Positions 6,381-12,842 of a stretch of DNA of 13,711 nucleotides are shown one piece after another. Source of the stretch: Pseudomonadota bacterium. Its GTDB lineage: Bacteria; Myxococcota_A; Bradymonadia; UBA4248. The stretch covers positions 1-13,711 of the forward strand of contig WQTY01000015.1 in assembly GCA_009786045.1 (NCBI GenBank), in the 5' to 3' direction. The notes beneath the pieces were generated by a model. That model saw only the letters and a list, made by a program, of their open reading frames with translations. It was not told the DNA's origin and searched no databases. Position numbers and translations under genes: made by a program. How positions within the stretch are numbered: position 1 is the stretch's first letter; every line of letters starts with the position of its first letter.

Positions 6381-8378
6381 TCAGGGGTTTTGAGAAATGG
6401 CTGTTTTGTAGAAGCCGCCCGTGAGGTAGTGGAGCTGTGCCTCGACTTCGTCAATCGAAAGCAACTGCTGAACCTCTTCTGCCGTTTCGGCAGCATGTAT
6501 CCGGCTGGCTGCATTCATCTGGAGGCTGCGCCTTACCTGAAGCGCTCTCTGAACCTCCAGGATGAGATTCTGCCGCAGTGTCGCCTGACTTGCGATAAGT
6601 GCTGTGATGCGGATTTCGTCGGCATTCTTGCGCCCTAAATCGAGCCGCCACAAGGCCATGATGCGCCACTCATTCTCTGTGAGCCGCCGCTGTGTGAACA
6701 GTTCCCTGACAGGGAGCTGCTCAGTGATGGCAGTGAGGCTATTCAGCCGCTCCTGACGAAAGCTGTACTGAAACTCTACCGTTGGCAAAATCATCGACAG
6801 CCGCGCACGCGTCACCCACCACTGGTCAGCCCCATCGTCGAGGTAATTCGCTTTGAGTGCCTGCTTCAGGACGATTTCATCCGAGGGTTCTCTGGCCCAT
6901 GCACGTTTGAGTGCTTCGAATTGGGTATGAATGTCAGGTTTGGTGGCGGGCGAAATGGCAGCCCAAAGGCCGGTCTGTGCGGCAATGAAGGCATGCTGAG
7001 GCAGGTGTTGGGTGATAAAGAGCGGGCCCAGCCCCATGGTAAAAAGGGCCTGGTTTTGATCGATCCAGCCCTGCTGGTACAGGTAGACCGCATTGTCCGT
7101 TCGGACGGCAAAGATATCGGTGCTGCCTGAGACCAGCACGACTTGCTGAAGGGAAGCCCCCACAAATGGCGCCTGGGCGACTACTTCGTATCTCACACCG
7201 TCCCGAGAGCGAAAGACCGTGCCCGGCGTGATGGCAATGAGTGCCCCGGACGGTGCGACGGCAAAATCGATGATGGTGTCGTTTGTCTGGGAAGGCGCGA
7301 TGTCGCTGAACGTCAGGCCGCCGTCGAGGCTGCGGAACAAAGAGGATGTCGTTAGTGCGTAGATTACCCTGGGGTTGTCTGGCGCAATGGCGGTGGCATA
7401 GACGGCCCCCGGAATGATATCCTGCAGATGGGCCCAGGATCTTCCGCCATCATCGGACAGCGCCAGACCGTCTGTCAGGCCAACGACGAGGCGGCTGGCA
7501 TCGGCCGAAGCCGCGACAGACAGAATCGAAGCCTCATCCGAGGCGGATAATGCCACCTGCCAGGTCGCACCGCGGTTTGCCGTGACAAAGAGCGCTTCGC
7601 TCGTCGCCGCAAAAGTCGCGGTGCCCATGGCGACGATTTGCCACACGAGGTTCGAATCGGCAGCCATCGCAGTGGCCATGTCGTTCTCTGCGCCTCTGGC
7701 AACCAGCGCGCGGTACCGTGCGCCATAATTCATCAGCGACGCCAGCCACGCCGACTCTGTATCCTCAGCATCTTCAGTGTCGACGGTCAATGCTGTCAGG
7801 TTTGGATCCATGTCGAGTTCCAGATCCGACAAGACGTCTATGTCGCGTACATCGCGTGCTCGCAGCAGCTCATTGTCGTCGATCTCGTTCATGAGCTGCT
7901 CGGTCTGGGTTGCTCCGAACTGATTCTCAAGTTCCACTTCGAGGTAACGCCTGAGAATGGCCACGCGCTCCCGGTCGCGTTCGTCCGTATCTGCCTGTGC
8001 CGAATCCCAAAATGCAGCGCCCTCCCGCGACTGAGAAAAGGTCAGTGTTGTTTGCCAGGTATTGGTGCCATTTCGGCTTACAGCCACAAACCCGCCGCCG
8101 CCGGCATAGATAAGCGTCGGATCATCCCTGTCCTGGGCCACGGCGCTGGTTCCGCCTGTCAGGGCACCTACGGCAACGTTGAGCCAAATCCAATCGCCCT
8201 GCAGTGTTTCGCCTGCATCCTCTGACGGGTATGCCGGAAAAGCACTGACTTGCACCTGCGCCTGTTCAAAATCAGGGACAATCGGTTCATCCGCAACTTC
8301 TTGTGCCAAGGCACTGCGAGCCAATCCCAAAATGGCAAGAGACACCGCCAGCCCCCAAGTTCTCACTTGCATGGTCAT
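6381..8378 (-). CDS. Exported Asp-box (YCF48/sortilin-like) beta-propeller protein with a C-terminal helical module
   Basis: A 665-residue protein with a Sec signal peptide (cleavage near LARSALA, residue 25). The middle part has Asp-box beta-propeller repeats: SRNGTNTW, VTANRGATWQV, SDDGGRSWAHL (Ser 308), RSLDGGLTF and RSRDGVRYE. Each is a blade hairpin of the S-x-D-x-G-x-x-W type known from YCF48, BNR and VPS10 proteins. An acidic helical insert (about residues 130-190) separates the first blade from the others. Residues 497-665 form a helical module that is repeated as a free-standing protein by the next gene. Propellers of this kind usually bind proteins or glycans, and a periplasmic or surface scaffold role is an inference. 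GGGAGGT lies about 9 nt before the ATG. It is the first gene of the minus-strand cluster, and three hairpins separate it from the peptidase gene upstream. Confidence 0.85.
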   Translation of the reverse strand: MTMQVRTWGLAVSLAILGLARSALAQEVADEPIVPDFEQAQVQVSAFPAYPSEDAGETLQGDWIWLNVAVGALTGGTSAVAQDRDDPTLIYAGGGGFVAVSRNGTNTWQTTLTFSQSREGAAFWDSAQADTDERDRERVAILRRYLEVELENQFGATQTEQLMNEIDDNELLRARDVRDIDVLSDLELDMDPNLTALTVDTEDAEDTESAWLASLMNYGARYRALVARGAENDMATAMAADSNLVWQIVAMGTATFAATSEALFVTANRGATWQVALSASDEASILSVAASADASRLVVGLTDGLALSDDGGRSWAHLQDIIPGAVYATAIAPDNPRVIYALTTSSLFRSLDGGLTFSDIAPSQTNDTIIDFAVAPSGALIAITPGTVFRSRDGVRYEVVAQAPFVGASLQQVVLVSGSTDIFAVRTDNAVYLYQQGWIDQNQALFTMGLGPLFITQHLPQHAFIAAQTGLWAAISPATKPDIHTQFEALKRAWAREPSDEIVLKQALKANYLDDGADQWWVTRARLSMILPTVEFQYSFRQERLNSLTAITEQLPVRELFTQRRLTENEWRIMALWRLDLGRKNADEIRITALIASQATLRQNLILEVQRALQVRRSLQMNAASRIHAAETAEEVQQLLSIDEVEAQLHYLTGGFYKTAISQNP

Positions 8379-8500
8379 GAATTATCTACCTCCCGGCGCT
8401 TCTGAAGTCATGATATCAGGAGCCTGTTCCGTTTACTATCAGAATGAAAAGCGTCACACAAGCTGACATTTTGGCAGATATTGACTGAGGTTTTATGGGG
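8379..8500 (-). other. Leader of the minus-strand envelope gene cluster
   Basis: This stretch lies between the start of the propeller gene and the hairpin cluster and must hold the promoter if the cluster is independently transcribed. The best sigma-70-like pair on the minus strand is TTGTGT followed after 17 bases by TAGTAA (near 8458 and 8435), which is poor. A GGGAGGT ribosome binding site lies close to the start codon. I see nothing else. Confidence 0.35.
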
Positions 8501-8540
8501 GTGGCGCTGGGGACGGCCAGCGCCGTCCCTCACGCGCCAC
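8501..8540. repeat. Bulged palindrome E, variant member with a second possible fold
   Basis: GTGGCGC-TG-GGGACGGC (8501-8517) pairs with GCCGTCCC (8522-8529), CA (8531-8532) and GCGCCAC (8534-8540). T 8530 and C 8533 stay unpaired. The unpaired C lies between CA and GCGC, the same place as in the four other members, but with TG/CA replacing TA/TA. A competing perfect stem GGCGCTGG (8503-8510) with CCAGCGCC (8517-8524) is mutually exclusive with the first fold. Confidence 0.65.
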
Positions 8541-8542
8541 GC

Positions 8543-8575
8543 CACGGCGCTATGGGCATGCCCATACGCGCCGTG
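8543..8575. repeat. Bulged palindrome C (CTA/TACG family)
   Basis: CACGGCGCTATGGGC (8543-8557) pairs base for base with GCCCATA (8560-8566) plus GCGCCGTG (8568-8575), with only C 8567 unpaired. It starts two bases after palindrome E and ends one base before palindrome D. Signatures are CTA at 8550-8552 and TACG at 8565-8568. Confidence 0.8.
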
Positions 8576-8576
8576 A

Positions 8577-8610
8577 GCCTGGCTATTGGCCCCGGGCCAA
8601 TACGCCAGGC
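8577..8610. repeat. Bulged palindrome D (CTA/TACG family), immediately 3' of the peptidase gene
   Basis: GCCTGGCTATTGGCCC (8577-8592) pairs with GGGCCAATA (8594-8602) and GCCAGGC (8604-8610), with C 8603 unpaired. It ends 8 bases from the stop codon of the prolyl oligopeptidase gene (8619-8621, read on the minus strand). No U-tract follows in the minus-strand transcript, so it is not a canonical intrinsic terminator, though it may protect the 3' end or block read-through. Confidence 0.8.
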
Positions 8611-8618
8611 TGCTCTGC

Positions 8619-10799
8619 TTATTTTAGAACAGCCCTGAGGAAAGCAAACATGTCGGCAAACTGCGCAATGCGCTGATGCGTAAGATCCGCGCCGCCATGA
8701 CCGGCATTTTTTTCGATACGCAACAAAACGGGGAGGTTCCCCGATGTTGCGTCCTGAATGGCGGCGGCCATCTTGCGGGCATGCATGGGGTCGACGCGAT
8801 CGTCGCTGTCTGCCCCCAAAAATAACACGGCAGGGTAAGCCGTGCCCGCGACGACATTCGCATAAGGGGAATATGCCAGAATCGCCTCGAAGCTCTCGCG
8901 ATCCGCCTCAACCGACGAATACTCGCTGATCCAGGTGCGTCCCGAACCGAAAAGATGATAGCGCACCATGTCCAAAAGCGGCACCGCACAGACGATGGCG
9001 CCAAATAAATTCGGACGCTGAGTCAGGGCTGCACCCACGAGCAGACCGCCGTTGGATCCGCCATAGGCTGCCATACGCGGGCTGGAAGTATAGCCCTTTT
9101 GGATGAGAGTTTCGGCAACGGCATAGAAATCGTCAAAAACATTTTGCTTCTTCAATCCCATCCCGTCTTTGTGCCAATCCTCACCATACTCGGAACCGCC
9201 GCGCAGGTTTGAAAACACATAGATGCCCCCATCCTCAAGCCAGGCATAAATCGCCGGATTAAAACCGGGTGTGACGGCGATATTAAACCCGCCATAGCCA
9301 TAAACAATCGTCCTTGCCGAACCGTCAAGAGGGGTATCCCTGTGACGGAGAACAAACATAGGAATCCTGGTGCCGTCTTTGGATGTTGCAAAGATCTGCT
9401 CGCTGATGATCGCTTCCGTGTTGGCTGGCGTCTGCAGCGTTTTCCAGGCTTCAAGCGATAAGTCGGCCATGTCCAGCCGGTAGATATTTCTTGGCAATTT
9501 GAATGAGGTGAATGAGAAGTAAAGCGCATCATCCGTGCCGGAGCCACTCAAACCGCCGATGGTCCCTCGATCAGGCAGGGGGACAGACATCAGATGTGTC
9601 CCGTTTGTGTCGTAGACATCAAGATGATGCACCACATCCTTGATGGTTACCAAAACGATCCTGTTCTGAATAATGGCAAAATTCTCAATGACGCGATCCT
9701 CGAACTCAGGGATGATCTCAGTCCATGCTTCTCTGTCAAGGGGCGCGTTTTCCTCAAGAAGGGAAAGTTTAACGATCCGATACCTGGGTGCATTTTCGTT
9801 GGTAAGCAGGTAGAGCGTATCGGCGTCAATGCGCGAGTAGTATGTTGTCTGGGGCTGTGTGGGGAGGGAACGCCAGGGGCTGTCATCACCGCGCCGATCC
9901 ATGAGTGCCAGCGTGTTGCCATTCCAGCCGTCCTGGATGGTGTAGACGAGCCAGTGGTTGTCCCGGGTGATGCCAACGCCATGGAATTTGGTAGGATCAT
10001 TGAGGGGGGGGATGATCACGGGATTATCGGCAGCGGATGTGCCAAGCCGATGGAAACGCACATCGGTCATGCCGGGGCGCTGATCAACGGGGATAGTTTC
10101 GTCGGTGGGGAAGTAGGTGTAGTAAAAGCCGGAGCCATCCTTCAGCCATGCTGGACTGGCATAGCGTGCACCCTCAATGACGTCGCTGAGGTTTTGTCCT
10201 GTCTCGACGTCCATGATGTAAAGCGTCGAGTGGTCGGCGTTGTTTTGCTTGAGCGTATAAGCCAGCAGTTTGCCATCCGGCGATGGGGAGAAGGTGCCAA
10301 TGGAGACAGAGCCGTCTTCGGAAAGGCTGCTGGGATCGATGAGGATCCGCGCATTTGCGTCTTTATTCGTCCTGGGCGCAACATAAAGCGTACTCTTTTC
10401 GTCTCTGGCTTCGCGGGCAAAATAGAAGGCATAGTCGCCAGCGATGTAAGGCGTCGAAACCGAGGGTACGTAGAGGAGTTCTTCGAGCCTGGCAGCGAAG
10501 GCATTGCGGTAGGGCAGCTGGGCCAGGAAATCGCGCGTGCGTCTGTCTTGTGCTTCAACCCAGGCAATGACTTCGGGATCATCGGCTTGCTCAAGCCAGC
10601 GATAGGGATCCGGAACGCGTTTTCCCCAAAGCTCGTCGGCTTCATTTCCGGGACGATTGTCGGGAGGGGCATTGAGTGTGGGAGGAAGTGGCTGGTTCAT
10701 GGGCAACGGCGAGTTGGCAGAGGTGACGGTGTCAGCGCTGGTGGCACATGCGGAGGCTGCCAGCGCCAGAATCGAAAGAATCGATAGTCGTTTGAGCAT
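8619..10799 (-). CDS. Prolyl oligopeptidase family serine peptidase (S9A), predicted lipoprotein
   Basis: A 726-residue peptidase of the family that cleaves short peptides after proline. It has an N-terminal segment with the typical DPYRWLEQADDPEVIAWVEAQ, a beta-propeller lid in the middle, and a C-terminal alpha/beta-hydrolase domain. The catalytic residues are visible: Ser 582 in GGSNGG, Asp 667 in SDDRVDP and His 701 in NAGHGGAD. Their spacing (85 and 34) is close to that of known prolyl oligopeptidases. YGYGGFNI and NLRGGSEYGEDWH before the Ser are also family hallmarks. A signal peptide ends in AASAC (Cys 18), so the enzyme is predicted to be lipid-anchored in the envelope, whereas many homologues are cytosolic. 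The start has only a weak ribosome binding site. An 8-C run (10004-10011 on the reverse strand) lies in frame in the propeller. The gene stands alone, with palindrome D just after its stop. Confidence 0.95.
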   Translation of the reverse strand: MLKRLSILSILALAASACATSADTVTSANSPLPMNQPLPPTLNAPPDNRPGNEADELWGKRVPDPYRWLEQADDPEVIAWVEAQDRRTRDFLAQLPYRNAFAARLEELLYVPSVSTPYIAGDYAFYFAREARDEKSTLYVAPRTNKDANARILIDPSSLSEDGSVSIGTFSPSPDGKLLAYTLKQNNADHSTLYIMDVETGQNLSDVIEGARYASPAWLKDGSGFYYTYFPTDETIPVDQRPGMTDVRFHRLGTSAADNPVIIPPLNDPTKFHGVGITRDNHWLVYTIQDGWNGNTLALMDRRGDDSPWRSLPTQPQTTYYSRIDADTLYLLTNENAPRYRIVKLSLLEENAPLDREAWTEIIPEFEDRVIENFAIIQNRIVLVTIKDVVHHLDVYDTNGTHLMSVPLPDRGTIGGLSGSGTDDALYFSFTSFKLPRNIYRLDMADLSLEAWKTLQTPANTEAIISEQIFATSKDGTRIPMFVLRHRDTPLDGSARTIVYGYGGFNIAVTPGFNPAIYAWLEDGGIYVFSNLRGGSEYGEDWHKDGMGLKKQNVFDDFYAVAETLIQKGYTSSPRMAAYGGSNGGLLVGAALTQRPNLFGAIVCAVPLLDMVRYHLFGSGRTWISEYSSVEADRESFEAILAYSPYANVVAGTAYPAVLFLGADSDDRVDPMHARKMAAAIQDATSGNLPVLLRIEKNAGHGGADLTHQRIAQFADMFAFLRAVLK

Positions 10800-10917
10800 G
10801 GGAAATTTCTATGGTTTGGATGCATAAAGACACGCAGGTGCAGTTATGTTGTGCCCTGCGAGGCGGATAGAATTCAGGCAGACAACGTGTGCGAGGCGCG
10901 TGGCAGCAAACCTGGCA

Positions 10918-11595
10918 CTATTGCCTGAGTGAGGCGACGGTGCGGCTGCACCAGTCCTGGGGCTGCATGTATTCGTTTGTGTCGCTGGTACAGGTGACGA
11001 CGATGGACGTGGCATTTTGCATAAAGAGTGTCTGCTCGACACGGATGCCTCGCCCCTTTGTTGTGTACTCAATGATGAACTGGAAAACATCCTGGCCGTT
11101 CACGGTGTCGAAGGTCGATTTGCTGATTTTGAAGGAAGATGCGTAGTCTGCCAGTCCCTTGACTTCTTTTTTCATGGCTTCAGCGTAGGCTTTAGCCACG
11201 TCAGTCGTGTTGCTCGTTGGCGCGTGCCGAAGAACCATCACGGAGATACTCGGGCTGAAGGGAGGGGGATCTGGTGGCTGGGGAGCGGGAGGGGGGGCCT
11301 GGGCTGCTTTAAGCGCGTCGGTGCGCTTGATGTCAGCCTGCAGGCTCGTATCCTGGGTGTCGAATGGGGGATAAAAAACGACATCGACGCGAGAAAAATT
11401 GACATTTTTCAGGTTGTGCGGTGCCTGGCGCTGGAGGGCATTGACGGTGGAGGCGTCGAACTTGATCCATCCAGAAGGCGGGGTAATCTGATAGCCAAGG
11501 TTGCTGGAGTAGATGCCATCCACAAGCGAACCTGCCAGTGCGGCCTGGGCAATGGTGAGGGAGAGGGCGAGTGGGAGGATGAAGCGCTTGAGCAT
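10918..11595 (-). CDS. Exported DcrB/PsbP-like protein
   Basis: A 225-residue protein with a signal peptide ending near AQAALA (residue 22). The mature chain starts with GYQITPPSGWIKFD, a typical opening of the DcrB/PsbP-like (DUF1795) fold, and ends with a beta-rich part and NEYMQPQDWCSRTVASLRQ, as in that family. Two Cys near the C-terminus could form a disulfide. A Pro-rich insert (APPPAPQPPDPPPFSPS) interrupts the domain around residues 100-116, which is unusual. The frame extends upstream to 11631, but that start lies inside the S20 terminator hairpin. The ATG at 11595 follows GAGG by 7 nt and starts a proper signal peptide, so I chose it. The family is known in envelope-associated proteins with varied roles; this copy's role is unknown. 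Family assignment is by overall pattern only. Confidence 0.65.
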   Translation of the reverse strand: MLKRFILPLALSLTIAQAALAGSLVDGIYSSNLGYQITPPSGWIKFDASTVNALQRQAPHNLKNVNFSRVDVVFYPPFDTQDTSLQADIKRTDALKAAQAPPPAPQPPDPPPFSPSISVMVLRHAPTSNTTDVAKAYAEAMKKEVKGLADYASSFKISKSTFDTVNGQDVFQFIIEYTTKGRGIRVEQTLFMQNATSIVVTCTSDTNEYMQPQDWCSRTVASLRQ

Positions 11596-11615
11596 GCAAA
11601 ACCTCGGAAAATAAC

Positions 11616-11647
11616 AAAAAAAAGACAACAAGCACCGCTTGTTGTCT
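11616..11647 (-). terminator. Rho-independent terminator of the S20 gene
   Basis: On the minus strand, AGACAACAAGC, loop GGT and GCTTGTTGTCT form a perfect 11-bp stem (11623-11647) that runs straight into eight U residues (11616-11623, where the + strand has A bases). It lies about 78 bases after the S20 stop. This is a textbook intrinsic terminator. It ends only about 20 bases before the start codon of the next gene on the same strand. Confidence 0.95.
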
Positions 11648-11725
11648 CACGTCTTTCACTGGCAATCAACTACGAACGGCGATGATGCTCTCGTGGACGA
11701 CGCCACGCGCGTGGTTATGCCCGGC

Positions 11726-11992
11726 TCAGGCGTTGGCGCGGTTATGCTGTTTCATGAGGCGGCTGATTTTTCGGCTGGCCCGCTTGGCAGGAATGACGCC
11801 TTTGCTGGCCGCCTTGCTGACAACCTTGATGGCATTGACCAGCAACAATTCGGCTGCGCTGGTGTCGCTGCTGCTGTTGGCTGTACGGAAAGCCCGCACG
11901 GCTTTTTTAACTTTGGTGCGTCCGGCGCGGTTGCGCGCTGTTTTTTTTGCAGTCTGTTTGATGCGTTTGAGAGCTGATTTGTGATGCGCCAC
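11726..11992 (-). CDS. rpsT: 30S ribosomal protein S20
   Basis: An 88-residue, strongly basic protein with the S20 signature: MAHHKSALKRIKQ at the start, then KKTARNRAGRTKVKKAVRAFR, and ASKGVIPAKRASRKISRLMKQ near the end. S20 is a primary binding protein of the 16S rRNA 5' domain and helps assemble the 30S subunit. Length and order match the family. The start codon is GTG rather than ATG, with AGAGGAG about 7 nt upstream. The gene is monocistronic, with a candidate promoter at 12118-12146, a leader of about 120 nt that contains a hairpin (12089-12103), and a strong terminator downstream. The divergent gene on the other side is a small lipoprotein. Confidence 0.97.
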   Translation of the reverse strand: MAHHKSALKRIKQTAKKTARNRAGRTKVKKAVRAFRTANSSSDTSAAELLLVNAIKVVSKAASKGVIPAKRASRKISRLMKQHNRANA

Positions 11993-12088
11993 TGTGTTTC
12001 TCCTCTGAATAATGGCTTAGAGATTGAGCTTGTCGGGCCACTGCTAAAGATGATACCGCAATATTTGGTCTTTGGCCGTAACGATGAG

Positions 12089-12103
12089 GGCGTTGAACGC
12101 CCG
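12089..12103 (-). promoter_or_regulatory. Hairpin in the S20 leader
   Basis: The 15 bases GGGCGTTGAACGCCC form a 7-bp inverted repeat around one base, in RNA more likely a 5-bp stem with a five-base loop. The position, inside the predicted S20 leader, would suit translational control. S20 synthesis is known to be autoregulated in Escherichia coli, but no sequence comparison supports the same mechanism here. Confidence 0.3.
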
Positions 12104-12117
12104 ATAACGGGTCAAGC

Positions 12118-12146
12118 TTCCTATCATGGTCTGCACGCGTTGTCAA
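12118..12146 (-). promoter_or_regulatory. Sigma-70 promoter candidate for rpsT
   Basis: On the minus strand TTGACA (12146-12141), a perfect -35, is followed after 17 bases by TAGGAA (12123-12118), which matches the -10 consensus at only three positions. It is the best promoter in the S20 leader and would give a 5' leader of about 120 nt. Confidence 0.5.
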
Positions 12147-12208
12147 GCGCGATTGCCGGGTGCAAGTCTGTCGGGCGCCGGGTGCCGCGCATGGCGTCCA
12201 CGATGCAT

Positions 12209-12230
12209 TTGAATCATTGTTGAAATCATT
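12209..12230 (+). promoter_or_regulatory. Tandem 11-bp-spaced direct repeats upstream of the lipoprotein promoter
   Basis: TTGAATCATT (12209-12218) and TTGAAATCATT (12220-12230) lie one helical turn apart and about 21 bp before the -35 at 12251. The sequence TGTTGAAATC within them recurs at 12301-12310, downstream of the -10. The arrangement would fit a regulator binding on one DNA face, which is inference only. Confidence 0.35.
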
Positions 12231-12250
12231 AATGGATGGGCTCCGTTGAC

Positions 12251-12283
12251 TTGACCGTGAGGTGGTCTTAAGGTTATATAACC
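12251..12283 (+). promoter_or_regulatory. Sigma-70 promoter candidate with a palindromic -10 region
   Basis: TTGACC (12251-12256) and TATATA (12275-12280) are separated by 18 bases and lie about 60 bp upstream of the lipoprotein start. The -10 sits in a perfect 12-bp palindrome, GGTTATATAACC (12272-12283), which could be an operator or merely a coincidence of an AT-rich -10. Confidence 0.5.
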
Positions 12284-12338
12284 GGGTGACGATCTTTCGA
12301 TGTTGAAATCGCGGCGCAATTTTTAAGGTGTACAGATT

Positions 12339-12758
12339 ATGAAAGCAAAGAGGATTGGTCTTTTTCTGGCTGGTTGCCTGTGGATTGTGTCAGGCTGTGC
12401 ACTTGGCCCGGAGAGGAACTCTGGTCCGGATCAAGATCGTCTTGGGGCGATCGAGATAAAGATCAATGATTTGGTGCTGGATCACGTGTCGTGTATTGAT
12501 GGCGACAAGACGGACTGGAAGTATTTTACCGTTCCCAGCGATACGAAGATCAAGCTGACGTTTGCGTTTGATCAGCCTCAGGCGGGCGGCATGGTGGTTT
12601 TGCGCAAGGCAACGGGCGAAGAGATGTATCGTTTGAAGGCTTTGCCGAACTCTCGCCGTGAGCAGGTATTTGATGCGGTGCCTGGTCACTATTATCTTGA
12701 GATATTCTGTGAGGCATTTCAGTCTGAGTATACCATTGAGGTATCGATTCCAAACTAG
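12339..12758 (+). CDS. Small lipoprotein with a PPC-like beta-sandwich domain
   Basis: A 139-residue protein with a lipoprotein signal. Two lipobox-like sites are visible, LAGC at Cys 13 and VSGC at Cys 20; the second leaves a normal hydrophobic stretch and is preferred. The mature part, DHVSCIDGDKTDWKYFTVPS ... KLTFAFDQPQ ... GGMVVLRKATGEEMYRLK ... FDAVPGHYYLEIFCEA ... YTIEVSIPN, has the strand order and the D..DWKYF opening of bacterial pre-peptidase C-terminal (PPC-like) domains, which usually bind carbohydrate or protein. Two Cys, near VSC and FCEA, could form a disulfide. AAGGTG precedes the ATG by about 9 nt, and a promoter match lies at 12251-12280. The PP2C gene begins 84 nt after its stop with no terminator visible, so the two may be co-transcribed. 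The family call is by pattern only. Confidence 0.75.
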   Translation: MKAKRIGLFLAGCLWIVSGCALGPERNSGPDQDRLGAIEIKINDLVLDHVSCIDGDKTDWKYFTVPSDTKIKLTFAFDQPQAGGMVVLRKATGEEMYRLKALPNSRREQVFDAVPGHYYLEIFCEAFQSEYTIEVSIPN

Positions 12759-12842
12759 TGCTTTGTGGAAGGTGCAGCTGGTATTGCCGGAAGAGTGGCC
12801 GATGCTAATGAGGTTGGTTGAGAGCGTATAGAGGGGCAGAGG

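Larger units (their letters stand above)
11993..12338. other. Divergent regulatory region between rpsT and the small lipoprotein gene
   Basis: These 346 bases contain no recognisable gene. They hold the S20 leader with a GGGCGTT/AACGCCC hairpin at 12089-12103, a TTGACA-type promoter for S20 on the minus strand, two tandem TTGAA(A)TCATT sequences (12209-12230), a TTGACC/TATATA promoter for the lipoprotein on the plus strand, and a second copy of TGTTGAAATC at 12301-12310. Confidence 0.6.

Noticed and set aside
9594..10787. Long plus-strand frame opposite the peptidase gene (397 codons)
   Set aside because: The opposite strand encodes an intact S9A peptidase with its catalytic triad; this frame has no family motif.
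10858..10934. GCGAGGCG-type short direct repeats between the peptidase and DcrB-like genes
   Set aside because: Eight-base G/C-rich repeats with irregular spacing; not distinguishable from composition.
11703..11714. Perfect 12-bp palindrome CCACGCGCGTGG between the S20 stop and its terminator
   Set aside because: Short, G/C-only and overlapping a second possible stem (CGTGG/CCACG); likely by chance, and it lacks the bulged signature.
12192..12207. -24/-12-like sequence TGGCGTCCACGATGCA upstream of the small lipoprotein
   Set aside because: Spacing fits, but both half-sites carry mismatches and a better sigma-70 promoter lies closer to the gene.
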